The notes beneath the pieces were generated by a model that worked only from the letters and a program-made list of their open reading frames with translations, ran no database searches and was not told the DNA's origin. A stretch of DNA of 64,000 nucleotides from Cycas panzhihuaensis. Its lineage: Eukaryota; Cycadophyta. This document shows, one piece after another, positions 46,201 to 58,833 of the stretch (its first letter is position 1; each line of letters opens with the position of its first letter). The stretch lies in assembly GCA_023213395.1 (NCBI GenBank), contig CM041465.1, positions 191,959,741 to 192,023,740 of the forward strand. The letters are read 5' to 3'. The position numbers were made by a program, and so were the translations under genes.

Positions 46201-47040
46201 GAGTTGCCTAAACAAAATGAGGCTATAGAATCTCTAAGGCTAGCCCCTACATTCCCCAAGCCAACACCTATATTAGAATCCTAAATTTTATTTAACAACA
46301 TTTTTAGAGAAAATATTATGTGAATGTTAGGGTTGTTGAAAATTTTAGCAAAACAACTCTAGTTGGTGATCCCATTAATACAAGTGATTTAATGGTTAGA
46401 AATGGGTATACTCCAAGTTAAGGACTTGAAGGGAATAATATAGAGCATCAATAATGTGTTGCCATTATTTGATAAAGACCCTAAAGTCATTGTTAATATA
46501 CTTAAAGAAATATTTCATAATGTAATTATACAGGGTATCTAGATAATGAATTTGCTTCTAGCCCAAGCTTAGTGAAGGTTGGGGAGCTTGCTACCCCATT
46601 TTAGGGTAACCAGAGAAGGATCTGCTAATTCTAACCTCATAGATTTTAATGCTAAGAAATAGTGTAAGAACAATTTACATATAGAGACCTACAAATGATT
46701 TCATAGGGCTTAAAGCATAATGAACTCCCCTATACCAGCCTTAGGATGCTTCGGGTAACATAGATGGAGAGCTAGAATCATAAAAACAAGTTTATATTCC
46801 ATGTCCCTATGAGATCTGCACTTATAAAGAAATTATAATTTTTCATGGGAAGGGGTTGAGGAAGCATTATTTTGCCTACTTTTATTTTGATACGTTAGCC
46901 TCAAGTCCTAAAAGGACATTGGGTCAAGGCTTGGTTATGTAATCCCCTACAACATGGTGAAGTGTAAAATATTAGAAGGCATGAAAAGTCCTCTATATCA
47001 AATCAAAGAGTATAGGTTTTAGCAATAATATGTAATGTGG
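46200..47040. other. Unassigned stretch after Gypsy-3 gag
   Basis: No recognisable domain. It may hold decayed gypsy pol. Confidence 0.35.
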
Positions 47041-47056
47041 TGAAAATCCTCCAAAG

Positions 47057-47499
47057 TTTCAAAGCGGTGGTATTCTATAATTTCACAAAATCACAAAATC
47101 TTGACTTCATAGTTTTAAAATGTTTAGTCACTAATCATAATGTTGTGGGGTTAACAAAGTAAAGATGAATTAAAGGAAAGTAAAAAAGTTCCAAGTGGTC
47201 ATATTTTGTAGTTTCATAATTTTGATAGATTTGTATCTTTGTGGTCTTTAGATGTTTGATTATCAGTAATGTTATGGGATTAATGAAGAGGAAAATAACT
47301 ACAAACAATGGGCCTAGGTTTTGGAGTTTACGCTTTTATAAATGAAAGAAAGGGTCTAATGGCATGAGAAACTACAAAGTAAAGTACAAAGATGAGCTAA
47401 GGCAAGATTTTAAGCAGTGGGCCTAGGCATCCAACTTTGTAGTTTTACAATAGATGAAAAGGTTAACAAGGATGAGAGGTTGCAAAACTTGTGTCAGAG
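47057..47499. repeat. Diverged ~105-130-bp tandem array
   Basis: Four loosely similar units start near 47057, 47189, 47306 and 47411, each with an AAGYRGTGGG-type core (CAAAGCGGTGG, CCAAGTGGTC, AACAATGGGCCTAGG, AAGCAGTGGGCCTAGG) followed about 20 bp later by GTAGTTTCA-like text. A fifth unit (TTCAAGTGGTGGGTCCTCG) appears at about 51659, on the other side of Copia-5. Confidence 0.55.
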
Positions 47500-47947
47500 T
47501 GTTAGAATATTAATTTTCACTAATATCAATTTAATGTTTAATTAATATACCAAGGTTATCATTGATCAATATGAAAGGTTCCTACATACATGATTAGATT
47601 GGTTGATATAATGGTGAAATTTAATTAAATGTTGATGAAGTTATATATTATATAAGGGCAATATTTGTTTTAAAGAAATCAAATCACCTAATCCTCCTAG
47701 TAAGGCTAGGATGGATATTTAATTATTCTTCTTAGTATGAGATGTCATAAATATTTGGAGGTGATTTTTCCTATTTATGGGTTTTCCACGTTAAACACCA
47801 TGTACATATGATGTTTATACTATTGACTCTTATGCCCTTATCCTTTTTATTTCTTATGCTCATTATATACTTAATTGATCATGTGATTATGTTTATATTA
47901 GATCTTAATCACATAATTTTACACAAGTCATTATAGAAAATTTAACA
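47500..47947 (+). repeat. 5' LTR of Copia-5 and PBS
   Basis: 448 bp, TGTTAGAATATTAA to AAAATTTAACA. TGGTACTAGATC (47948-47959) follows at once as a degenerate initiator-Met site. Shared text with the 3' LTR includes TTTTCCACGTTAAACA and CCTTATCCTTTTTATTT. Confidence 0.88.
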
Positions 47948-47959
47948 TGGTACTAGATC

Positions 47960-50900
47960 AAGAGGTTGAGAGCTAAGATGAAGTACAAAGCATAGGTGAA
48001 GATCTTGGTGAGACATTAAATAGGGCAAGTTAAAGATAATACACATATTATGGCAATTTTTGTCATTTAAGGATGATCCATACATATGTTGATTGAGCTA
48101 GTATTAATCTAGTGAAAGAGCCAATATGAGCCAATACAAGAGCTAGTATTAAAGAAGATTTGGTGGGGCAGAAACTAGTGTGCTAATAAGGAGATGTGAC
48201 CACTTACATAGGCAAGATCATATTACTAAAGTTGAAATAAAAAACAATGGTGAGAATTTGATTATTTTATTTGTCTAGACAATTATTTATGTATGTAGGA
48301 TTATACTCAAGATATGCAAGTTTTATGGAGTTTACAATGATATAGAGAAGGTTGTACGATACTTGAAGATATTGAAATAGGGTTGCACAACTTATTGAAG
48401 TGAGAAAGAGTTGGTACAAGAGACATGTATAGTTGCAAACTTTATGCATCAGATTAGTTCAATCTTGTAGAAGTTGTTGTGAGCATCCCAATAGGGATTC
48501 AATGCCATATCAAGACATTTCCTTGGTATTTTGATGTGATTATTCACCATTAAATATGTTGCATTATAAGATTTGAAAGTTGATAGGTATTTATATGAGA
48601 AAAAAGAATGATAAATCAGATTAAGGTTTGCATTTAAAATTTTATGGCATGATTACAAAAATAAAATGAAGGTAAGTTGGGCACCATAACTTGATACTGA
48701 AGTATGTTGGAGGAATGAAACTCGAGTTTTTGTACTTGAGAAGAGAATATTATAAAATGAGGCTAATTATTTATGCATATTGTGACAGTGATTATGACTA
48801 TTAAGGCACATATTTATTTAGTGATATTAAGTGTATTGTAAAAATTGTTATAAGGGTTTTCATGAAAATTTTAATGTTATTGTAATGGCATATGAAGCCA
48901 ATTTGGCACCAAGAATGAATTTTATAGATCATCAAGAGATTATATCAAGGTTACCATAGGTCAATGGGATGAAGGAGTCTCAAATATAGTTTAGTGGTTT
49001 AAAGAATAGTTGGAAGATATTTCCATGTTGCCTTTAATAAACATATTGATAGCATGGATTTTGGGAGTCAGATACATCAATACAAATACAATTATAACAC
49101 ATAGAATAGTGCAGTGTCCTATGGTGATGATAGTAGGTTTAAACCTATAGAGGCAATGCTCAATGAATCAAAGATCTAGAGGATGTGTAGAAGATTATAG
49201 CCTAGCCAATAAATAAAACATATGCCTATTAAGCTTAATGCTACTTTTTTATCACCACAATTTGAATTAAATTTGAGGCCATTGCATATCATAGTTAAAA
49301 GCAAAACAATTACAGATGAACCATGAATAATTGCTAAATTCTGCCACTTATACTTAAGAAAAATGGAGACAAACGTAGATATGACTGAATAGTGCCATCA
49401 TTTATGGAATTGAAGAATATTTCTACTAAAATTCACCTCACAATAGTTAAAAATCTAAATTGTAGTCACCTAATTAAATGTAGAAAATCAAATCCCAAGA
49501 AATTTATGAACAACTAACTACAAAATTTTTTTTGATGAAATATTTGATTTTACAAAGTTGAACATGAATTTAACTCAATTAATTTTTTTTGTGAAGTTTG
49601 TTTAAGCCCCCCTAACAAAGACAGGTGGTCATATGGAGCTCAACACACAGCTAGTAGCTAAATAACAAGGTGTTTAATTATTTTTTTACCTTGTTGTGGT
49701 CTTTTTTAATGACATGTTGTCACAATTTTAGGCATAAATTTTCTGTACAAAGTCAAATTTTAGTGTTAATAGTTGTTTTATAAAGAAGACTAAGAGACAA
49801 ACATAATAACTAGACATAAGGCATAGTGTAAAGCTCAAATGATAAAGATTTTAATCAGTAAAGTTGAACAAGTTATTTTTGGAATATTTAAAATTACATT
49901 TTTTAAGTAGTTTGAGTTATGGTTTGCCATTTTTTTAAGTTTTTAAATGCTTCTAAGATTATGTTGACACTAATAAATGCTTGAATATTTTTTGGACACT
50001 TGGTTGGTTAAAAAATGATAAAATGAGACATTTAAGGCTTATTTATAATATTTTATGTCTCAAATTCAAAGTGAAGCAAGTGAAAACCTATTTAAGAGAT
50101 AAATATATGCTAGTGTAATAATTGAGATCCCTTAAGTGCATGAACACATTTGATCTCATATTGTAACTACCATTAATCAAGTGAATTTGACACAAATTAA
50201 TGAAATAATAATATAATCACCTACTTTCATTACATAGTTTGATGAAAGACATCACCTATTGATTAAGAATTTGAGAGGTATATTACTGGTTTTGAGAATG
50301 TAGATTGAGGTTTTTTGGATGAAAGTTTGGAGAATGAGCTATTATTTGAGAGCTTGTAATGTTGAGTTTAAGTTCACCCACCTGATATGAGATGTGGAGA
50401 AGTCTCATATTTTGAAATTGGCAATAATGGTTATGTGTTATCCATAAAACTAGGTTCAACTATTGAGGAATCTAGTTAATATGTGTTTTTTAATTAAAAA
50501 TCTAATCTCCATGTATGACAAGATACATAGAAATATATTAATGCATGTTACCTTGTTATAACTAGTTTGATAAGCCATGTGGTATACCCTATTCTTAGAG
50601 TTAGCTGGTTGGAAAGTTGAAAATTGAGATTGATGAGATTAGTTACTAATAAAGTTATAGGTATATGCAGAATTATTGATAGAGGCATCTTATATATATC
50701 TTGTAGGTAAAAGGAAAGTCACAAGGCAGTCTTATGCAACACATTTGACTAACAATAATATGTTTTTTTCTTTTTTATGAAGCTAATGAACCATGTGATA
50801 GAAACATTTTCTAAATAACTAATTATTACAATTGTTGGTTATCCATGCATTTTGGTGGATGGTTATTGTTTTATATAGACATTAGTGAATTGGTTTGTTG

Positions 50901-51205
50901 TTAATTTGATAACTTTTATCTACAACTTATAAGTGGAGATATAAAGTTAATAAGAAAGATTCCATATATCATGATGAGTTGAAAGTCATGAATTATAGTT
51001 GTTTGATGATTGATTGATGGTTTATAGGTGGTTGATATGATGTGATATGGTTATGACATAGCAGGTTTTACTTGTAGGAGATAAGCATAATGAAGACAAT
51101 TTAATAGATTGATTTATATGTGATATAGGTGACATGAGGATACAAACGAGCAGGTGATCCAACATGAAGATACAAAATGAAGATAATTAAAAATCCATAA
51201 ATTAA
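47960..51205. other. Interior of Copia-5
   Basis: No coding sequence recognised on either strand. One block near 50810-50890 (GGTTATCCATGCATTTTGGT) recurs near 61385-61440 inside Copia-6. Confidence 0.6.
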
Positions 51206-51219
51206 ACATTAAGGGGGAG

Positions 51220-51613
51220 TGTTAAAGCATTATAATATTTGTTTCCACCAATATTAATGTAATGTTTAATTAATAGGCCAAAGTTATCATCGGTTGATAT
51301 GAAGAGTTTCGACACACATGATTAGATTGGTTAACACAATGATGAAATGTGATTAGATGTTGATAAGGTTACATATTATATAAAGGCAATGTTTATTGTA
51401 AAGAAAATTAGATCACCTTGAGATAGCTTTTCCCATTCATATGTTTTCCACGTTAAACATGGTATACATATGATGTTTACATTATTGACTCTTGTGTCCT
51501 TATCCTTTTTATTTATTATGATCATTATATACTCAATTAATCATGTGGTTACGGTTATATTATATCTTACTTGATTACACACTTCCACATAAGTTATTAT
51601 AAATAATTTAATA
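51220..51613 (+). repeat. 3' LTR of Copia-5 with PPT
   Basis: 394 bp, TGTTAAAGCATTAT to ATAATTTAATA (tip CA changed to TA). PPT TTAAGGGGGAG at 51209-51219. Confidence 0.88.
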
Positions 51614-52606
51614 ACTTTATTCAACTAAAATATGAAGAAAGCACAAACACATGATTTCAAGTGGTGGGTCCTCGTTTCCTCCCCTTTGATTTCACATTCC
51701 TTGCTAATATCCAAAAAGCCCATACTTCACACAAATTCAAGGTTACCCATCGAAAGAGATTTAGTGAGAAAATAAAAAATTGAGAGATATACAATTAGCT
51801 AGGCATTTATGACAAAGGGACAAGGAACGAGGCAATTTATAAAAGTAAAGGTCTATATTAAAATTATGTTTTCATATTGTATTTCATAATTATTCAAATA
51901 CAAATTTATAGAGGAGAGGAATTTAGATTTCAAGCTATCTAAAGCAATAGGCATCTAAAAATTAAGAGGTGATCCAATAGCATAACACATCACAAAGATT
52001 TAGAGCTAGGTATAATCATCATTATTACAACCACTAGATTTGTTGTGGTAAGTGGATGAAGAAGATTTAGAGTTATAGTCATAATCATTGTCTTAAAAAA
52101 AAAGATAGCAAAGATAATTTCTTAAATAAGGAGGGGTAAATTCCTTTAAAAATAGGTGGTGAGAATTCTTTGAAGATGATGAGGATAATTTCTTAAAATT
52201 AAAATATAAACATGGAAGAATTCTTTTGAAGTGATGAAGACTCATAATTTTAGAGAAGGAAGGGTTACAATGGGGAATGAGATAAGAGGACTATTATTGT
52301 AATTGAGCTCTTTTTAGAATTCTTTTTTTTTGTATGGGAAAAAGGAAGTAGAACTAATACAAATAGTGATTAAGGAAGCAATGGATAAACTCCTATAAAA
52401 ATACAAAGCAGAAATACTAGTCATAAGAGAATTTTTAGCACTAAACTTAAGGGTTTAGATTTGTAGTTCTTATGATGTACGTATCATCATAAATATTATA
52501 GAAGAATTCTATAAGTTAGTCTTATCTACTTGTATTTTTATTGTAGAGTTTCTTGCATGATAGTGAATATTTTCTTCATTAAGTTTTTATCTAATTAATG
52601 AATGTT
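51614..52606. other. Unassigned stretch between Copia-5 and Copia-4
   Basis: Begins with the fifth unit of the diverged tandem array, then AT- and purine-rich sequence without coding potential that I can see. Confidence 0.45.
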
Positions 52607-52611
52607 ACTTT

Positions 52612-52947
52612 TGTTGGAATAATGCCCATTGGGCCTCATATCCAGCTAGGGTTGATTACCAATATTGGGGTGATAACCTAGATATTAACAAAGATATCAT
52701 AGCAATTCTATGTTAGACCCTAACTACACTTAGCTATACTTTATCAGATATTGACAGTATTTATTCCAACATTTATCTGCACCAATCAATGGTAGATGTT
52801 GAGTGGTGTACCACATCCTACTTACATCCCATCTATTTATTCATGGGATTCAAAGATCTTAGTGTTCATAAACACCACCACTCTATTAGATTGATGGTTA
52901 ACTCTCTCATGTATTCTCTATGTTCCCTCTATATTCTAATTTCATCA
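52612..52947 (+). repeat. 5' LTR of Copia-4
   Basis: 336 bp, TGTTGGAATAATGCCCATTG to TAATTTCATCA. Directly after, TTTGGCATAGAGCTT (52948-52962) aligns with the initiator-Met site TGGTATCAGAGC with one change and one deletion. Confidence 0.9.
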
Positions 52948-52962
52948 TTTGGCATAGAGCTT

Positions 52963-55312
52963 CTTAGTTAAGGAATTTAGAGTTTAGTTCAGGCACACCC
53001 AGGTTGTAGAAGTAATTATTTAGAGCCCGAAAGATAGAGAAGTTGTCAAGAGTCTCATTCAAAGCTATGAAGGAGTGTATCACATGTATCGATATATTTA
53101 ATTTATTAATTAATATTCTCTACTCTTTTCTAATCATTTATTTATATCTATCAGGGTTTTATTGAAGGAAGTTCCTTCCATTGCATGTTGTTTACATTTC
53201 ATCTAGCCTGTGAAGATGATCTCACCTTTGTGCAAGCTCTTCAATCTTGTAGTTAATCCTTTATTAGGAATAATACTAGAACTATATCTTCAAGAGTCTA
53301 TTGCACAACCAATAATTGTATTTGGCTCAACAGTCTTCCATCACCATGGCACATTTGGTAATCCCTATTTCATTCTTATCCATGTGTTGTGTATTCTTAC
53401 GGAAGAATCTCCATTGCATGCTACTATTTCTACATATTTTTCTAAGTCATTCAAAGTAATTATAATCATATTAAAGCCAGTCATAGCCTTCCCTTGCATC
53501 CTTATGGCTGATTTATTATCATTTGTGACTATATCTCATTGTTATTGCACCTTGTCTTTGTGTGATCGTTCATGTTTGTCTCTCATATAACAACCCCACC
53601 AAATATTTGTATATGCATTGCTTCTCCTTTCGTTAAAATTATTGTTCACATTCAACATATACTCATCAATACAATAAGAATAATTAGCATTTGCATCTTT
53701 ATCATCTCAATTGACTTCACTGCTCATGACTCTTACCCATCATCTGGTCTTGTGCTTAACACATCTAATTATCACGTCAAGTTGTAGAGGTATTTACAGT
53801 CTACATTTGTACATTGTGAACACTCCATAATTGCCTTGGCCAGTCACTTATCTTGCATTCACTAGCCTTTGGTCATTGTTGAGTTGATCCTCCTTACAGT
53901 CAATTCAAGACCAGATCAATCAAGAGCATCATCATAGAGCCACCTTACATTGATTCACTCATATGACATCTACTATTTTTGGCAATCAAGTTTAGTAATG
54001 CCACTTTATCATGTAAATGACATTGTGTATACAAGATTGTTATGACTTTCTTGCATGCCTTTTTTCTATACTTTATAGTTAAAATTTTTCAAATGTTTGG
54101 ACTTTGAAGGAAGAGAGATATTTCATGCAACACTACCGACAAGGTTAATATATTATTGCGCACATATTTATATTGCACCTTTGTTGTTCCTTTATAAATT
54201 TAAATATTTTTTACTATATTTGTGGCAACACACTTTGCTTTGTATAAAGGTTAAAATAAATTTAATATCATTGCATCAACTACACATTCCTTTTCTTTTC
54301 TTTTTTGATGTACATATGTGGCTGTGTATTTACAACTTCATGCTTTTTCTATTGCATCATCCTTATATTACTGACGGAGCTACATACTCAATCCCAACAT
54401 ATAGTTTGGTCCACGCACTAATGCTTGCATAATAATTTTAGATGCAATTGTGGGGAGGTGCTTTTATAGCATAGGCGATCCATAGTCTTCACAAACTAAA
54501 GTTCCCAATTCAAGTTTGAGAAGCAGACATAATCATGGTGAAATTATTTCATTAATACAATTAGAGTTCATACTTAAATTTATTGTCTTGTAGCCCCTTT
54601 ATCGAATAGACTACAGGTCACATGCAGTAATCAAGTGACCAAAAGATTATTTTTTAAAAGGGGCCAAGTTACTTTTTAAAGTTGCTAATAAAAAATAGGA
54701 GTTGTCTCTGTTTCAGTGACCACAACTTTCACCAACAAAGTCAAAATTTAGTTCTATTAGCATTAGGACAAAGTTCATTTTCACTCGAATAAAATGAATG
54801 GTTATATGACCATATTTCATTTTAATTTGATGTGCTTTTTAATGATTTAAGTTGATGCAAAATTTATTTAAACCTTTAATATTAAAAGGTTAATTTTTTT
54901 TGTAACCATTTTAATGTATATCTTGACCATCTAATATCAAAATTGAGTCTTGTCTAAAGCATTGAAGTCTATTTTCTATCCTTTATTAAGTGGTTAAGGA
55001 TTTAAAATTTTTTGAAGTTATCTTCTATAACTTTGATTATGTTCAAAATTGGAACTAGTTAAGGGTTTTTTGCGTGATATCCCTTATATGAACTAGTCAA
55101 AATTTAGTTTGTAAGCTCTCACTAATATAAAATATTATTTTTCAAGTGGTTGAAGTCTCAATTAAAATATTTGTCTAAGTCTTAGAGGTGGAGTAGAACA
55201 AATCTTATTACTTTTCAGCATCTCTTTTATTTCTTTTTTAGTGCTTTGATTACACTTTGTTTTAAGCACTTTTACATTTTAAAAGGCTAATTTTCAAGGC
55301 AATATTTTTACT
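52963..55312. other. Leader of Copia-4
   Basis: 2.3 kb without a recognisable gene. Reading frames of 126 and 111 codons at 53210-53590 and 54097-54432 match nothing and look accidental. The block at about 54590-54790 is shared with the leaders of Copia-3 and Copia-6. Confidence 0.55.
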
Positions 55313-56345
55313 ATGGCATTAAATATTAGAAATGTAATGATGCCTAAATTTGATGGCATAAATTTTCTTAATTTGAGTATGTGAATGAAGCCAACCTTTA
55401 TTGCCAAAGACATATGGGATCTTGTTGATATCGATTATGGATCGATTGATGAATATGCCATAGATAACAAGAAGAAATGCTCCAAGGAGAATGAAAAGAA
55501 GGATAATGAGGCACTTACACTCATATTTTATGCATTGGAGGACTGTATCTTCTTAACAGTCAATGAAGTTACAACATCAAAAGAGGCTTAGGATGCACTC
55601 AAGATGATATACAAAGGACATCATTAAAATTATAAGCTTTAAGAAGTAGATTTAAAAATATGCAGATGACAACCCATAAAGGAGTTAATGATTTTATTAC
55701 TAAGGTCCAAGGCTTAGTTAACTAGATGAGATCCTTAGGAGAAGTGATTAGTGAACAAAGAGTAGTTGAAAAAATATTAAGGTGTGTAGATGATATTAAG
55801 AGGTTTAAGATGGTGGCCACTAGCATACAAGTTCCTAAGGACCGTAGAACCCTCAAAATAGATCAACTAAGTACTATACTTCTAGGAGTTGAAGAAAAGA
55901 AAGGAGAAAATAAATCCCTTAAGTATACTTTTACCATTAAAGCAAAAATTAGACCCAATTACTAAGAGTGAAGTTCTAGGGTAGAGGTAAATCCCCTAGA
56001 GGTAAAGGCCAATTAAAAAACTTGTTTTAAAGATAAGGTCAAGGCTTTTGAGGTTATTATTAAGGTTAACAAATACAAGGTCAAGGAAACTATCAAGGAC
56101 AAGACCTAAATTAATTTTATCAAGGGCAAAATCAATACCAAGATTAAAGGTACTATTAAGGCCAATGTTAGAGCTAAAACTATGGACTTTAAGGAAGAGG
56201 AAGAGGTTAAGGTCTTAGGGGGAGAAACCAAGGACAAAGAGGTAGGAGTCTAATAGGTAAAGGAACCATTCAATGTTCCTACTACTATAAGAATGGGCAT
56301 TTAGAGGAAAATTATTTTTCTAAAAGGTCAAGTTCACAAAGGGAA
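55313..56345 (+). pseudogene. Copia-4 gag
   Basis: Starts at ATG 55313 (MALNIRNVMMPKFDGINFLN), then IAKDIWDLVDIDYG and EALTLIFYALEDCIFLTVNE, the conserved copia Gag block, followed by TTSKEA. Downstream is a low-complexity basic stretch of GQG and YQGQ repeats (56030-56240) and a zinc knuckle CSYYYKNGHLEENY (near 56272-56313), where two of the three Cys are now Tyr. Confidence 0.85.
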
Positions 56346-56399
56346 ACAATTAACATAACTGTGGAGGAAAGATAAAATGATAGATTGTTTCTTTTAAGC

Positions 56400-57320
56400 T
56401 TTATGGCCAATGAAGAAGAAGATAGGTAGGATATCGATTCAAGATGTTCAACACATATTGACATATAAGGAAGAGTGGTTTAAGCAGTTAGATAACTCTA
56501 AGAAAAGTAAAATTATGTTTGGGAATAACACCACTCAAGTAGTTGTTATAAAAGGAAATGTCTCCATAACAATTGATTTTAGAAAACTAGGAGCATAAAT
56601 GATATTTTACATGTTCCAACCCTTAAGAAGAACTTACTTTCAGTGGGTCAGATGATGGAATGGAAATATAAAGTGATCTTTGATAATAGGAAATATACCA
56701 TCAAGGACAAATTAAGGAACAAGATAATTATAGCCAAAGGTTAAATGACTAGTGATAGGTTATTCAAACTAATCATACCTCCAATAGATTATTATGCCTT
56801 AAAGGTTTCAACAAATGTGGATAAAAAAATATGGCATAAAAGACTTGCCCATGTAAATTATAATAGTTTGGCCTTAATAAAAAGAATGGATATGGTAACT
56901 GGACTTCCTATTATTGAACCTAGTGAGAAATTATATGAATGATACATACTTGGAAAGTAGTAAATGGAAGGATTTCCTAATGAAAGTTATAGTGCCAATG
57001 GGCCCCTTCAATTAATATATATAAACTTATATGGTCTAATGGATGTGCCCTCACTCAGAGGTGCTAAGTACTTCACAACAATTATTGATGACTTCACAAG
57101 GATGACATGGGTCTACTTCATCAAGTTCAAATTAGATGCTCTATAATACTTCATGGACTTCAAAACTTTGATAGAAAGGCAAAGTGGACTTAGAATTCTA
57201 ACCCTAAGATTAGATAATGGGGAAGAATTCATTTCAAATAAATTCAAGGCTTATTGTAGCTATTATGGCATAAGAAAGTAGCTCACTAATCCTTATACCT
57301 CATAGAAAAATGGGGTTGTT
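56400..57320 (+). pseudogene. Copia-4 protease and integrase
   Basis: Protease motif IDSRCSTHI near 56432-56460 (canonical DSGCSxH, Gly to Arg) and ILHVPTLKKNLLSVGQM near 56600-56650. GAG-pre-integrase: KKIWHKRLAHVNYNSLALIK near 56825-56880. Integrase: first catalytic Asp is Asn (YINLYGLMD near 57022), then YFTTIIDDFTRMTWVYF, second Asp kept (LRLDNGEEF near 57208), Glu kept (KNGVVERKHRT near 57309). Confidence 0.9.
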
Positions 57321-57499
57321 GAAAGAAAACATAGAACAATTATTAAATGGCCAAAAGTATGCTTAAAGATAATCATTTAGGAAGTGAATATTGGGCTAAC
57401 GTTATACATGTTGGTATTTATGTGATGAACAAGTGTACCACTAAGGTGGTTAAGTGGGTTACACTAGAAGAAGCTTAGATAAGATATAAGCCAAGCATT

Positions 57500-58533
57500 A
57501 AACACTTAAAGATTTTTTAATGCATAGCTTATATATATCCTAGATCAAAGGAGAACTAAGTTGGAAGATAAGAGCATCAAATGTATCTTTATAAGATTTA
57601 ATGACTCTTCTAGATCCTATAAGCTTTATGATCCAAAAGGTATGAAGATAATTATAAGTAAGGATGCTATTTTTAAAGAATATGAGTTTTATCATAAAGA
57701 AGTTGTTAAAAAAGATAAAGGAAAAAATATCATGGTTACAAATATACCTAATATAAATGAAGCAAAACACTCTACTTCAAATTAAAGGGTCCTTAAGTGG
57801 GTACAAAGGTCATATGACCCTTCAAATATTTTGGACACCAACTTTAAGAGAAGGACTATAATATCTCAAAGGGTGAATTTTGCATTGATGACTCAAGTTA
57901 TAGAGTTGAATGAACCTTATAACTTTGAAGAGGCTAACATTCATGATGAATAGAAAGAAGTAATGAAGGATTAATATAATGCCTTAGTAAAAAATAATAC
58001 ATGGGAGTTAGTGGATCTACCATCAAACAAGAATATTGTTAAAACTAAATAGGTCTATAAGACCAAGTATAAGTTAGATGAAACAATTAACAAATATAAG
58101 GCAAGGTTGGTTCTTAAAGGCTATGCTCAAATTAAGACCATAGATTACAATGAGACATTCACACTAATTACAAGGCTAGAAACAGTTTGATTGGTAATGG
58201 CTTTAATTACACAACAAGGTTGGATTATTTACCAAATGGATGTAAAAAGTACTTTCTTAAATGACTATGTGGATGAAAAGATATATGTCTAACAATCAAA
58301 GGTTTTGAAGTGAAAGGTGAAGAAAACAAGGTCTACAAACTTAAAATAGCCTTGTATAGGCTTAAGTAAGCACTTAGATAATGGTAGTATAGAAATAATA
58401 AATATTTTAAGGATAAAAGATTTTAAATGAGTCAATATGATCCCAATTTATACATTAAGATAGAAGGAAGCTTTATACTTATTATAGGCTTATATGTTGA
58501 TGACTAAGTATATACTAGGAATGATGTATTGTA
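57500..58533 (+). pseudogene. Copia-4 integrase end and RT, 5' part
   Basis: Integrase tail with IKCIFIRFNDSSRSYKLYDP at 57570-57630. RT with YNALVKNNTWELVDLPSNKN, VYKTKYKLDETINKYKARLV, YQMDVKSTFLNDYVDEKIYV and an intact active site YVDD (58493-58504) followed at once by a stop. The gene is cut 29 bp later by Copia-6. Confidence 0.9.
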
Positions 58534-58819
58534 TGTAATATCCAATTACATAATTATCCCCACCTACACTCTCTTCATATTTATTTGTATTATTATATTT
58601 GAGGTTGTGAGCCATATAGAAATGTGTCCTATCTCTAAGATTGACCAACGAGGTTCTCTCATTGATGATGAGCTCATTCATTCTAATTTGAAGTTTGACC
58701 ACTATTCTATCTCTTGTGTTAACTTGTATATACTTCATCTTTCTTGTGCTTCATTATTGCATCATTCATTCACCATCATATTTCATTTCTTGTATATATA
58801 GTTTATTACTTTTTTAACA
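58534..58819 (+). repeat. 5' LTR of Copia-6 and PBS
   Basis: 286 bp, TGTAATATCCAATTAC to TTTTTTAACA. TGGTATTACAGCCC (58820-58833) follows as an initiator-Met site with two changes. An 82-codon frame on - across this LTR is a shadow. Confidence 0.9.
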
Positions 58820-58833
58820 TGGTATTACAGCCC

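Larger units (their letters stand above)
47500..51613 (+). mobile_element. Copia-5: LTR element without recognisable genes
   Basis: 4.1-kb element with LTRs of 448 and 394 bp, a decayed PBS and a clean PPT TTAAGGGGGAG just before the 3' LTR. The 3.3-kb interior has no readable Gag, protease, integrase, RT or RNase H, so it is a LARD-type or very old derivative. No target duplication found (CAGAG left, ACTTT right). Confidence 0.85.

Noticed and set aside
53210-53590. 126-codon + reading frame in the Copia-4 leader
   Set aside because: Hydrophobic, low-information composition with no motif; likely chance in AT-rich DNA. Kept only as part of the leader.
58490-58801. Two 82-90-codon reading frames on opposite strands
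   Set aside because: They fall in the Copia-6 LTR and are not kept in its partner LTR.
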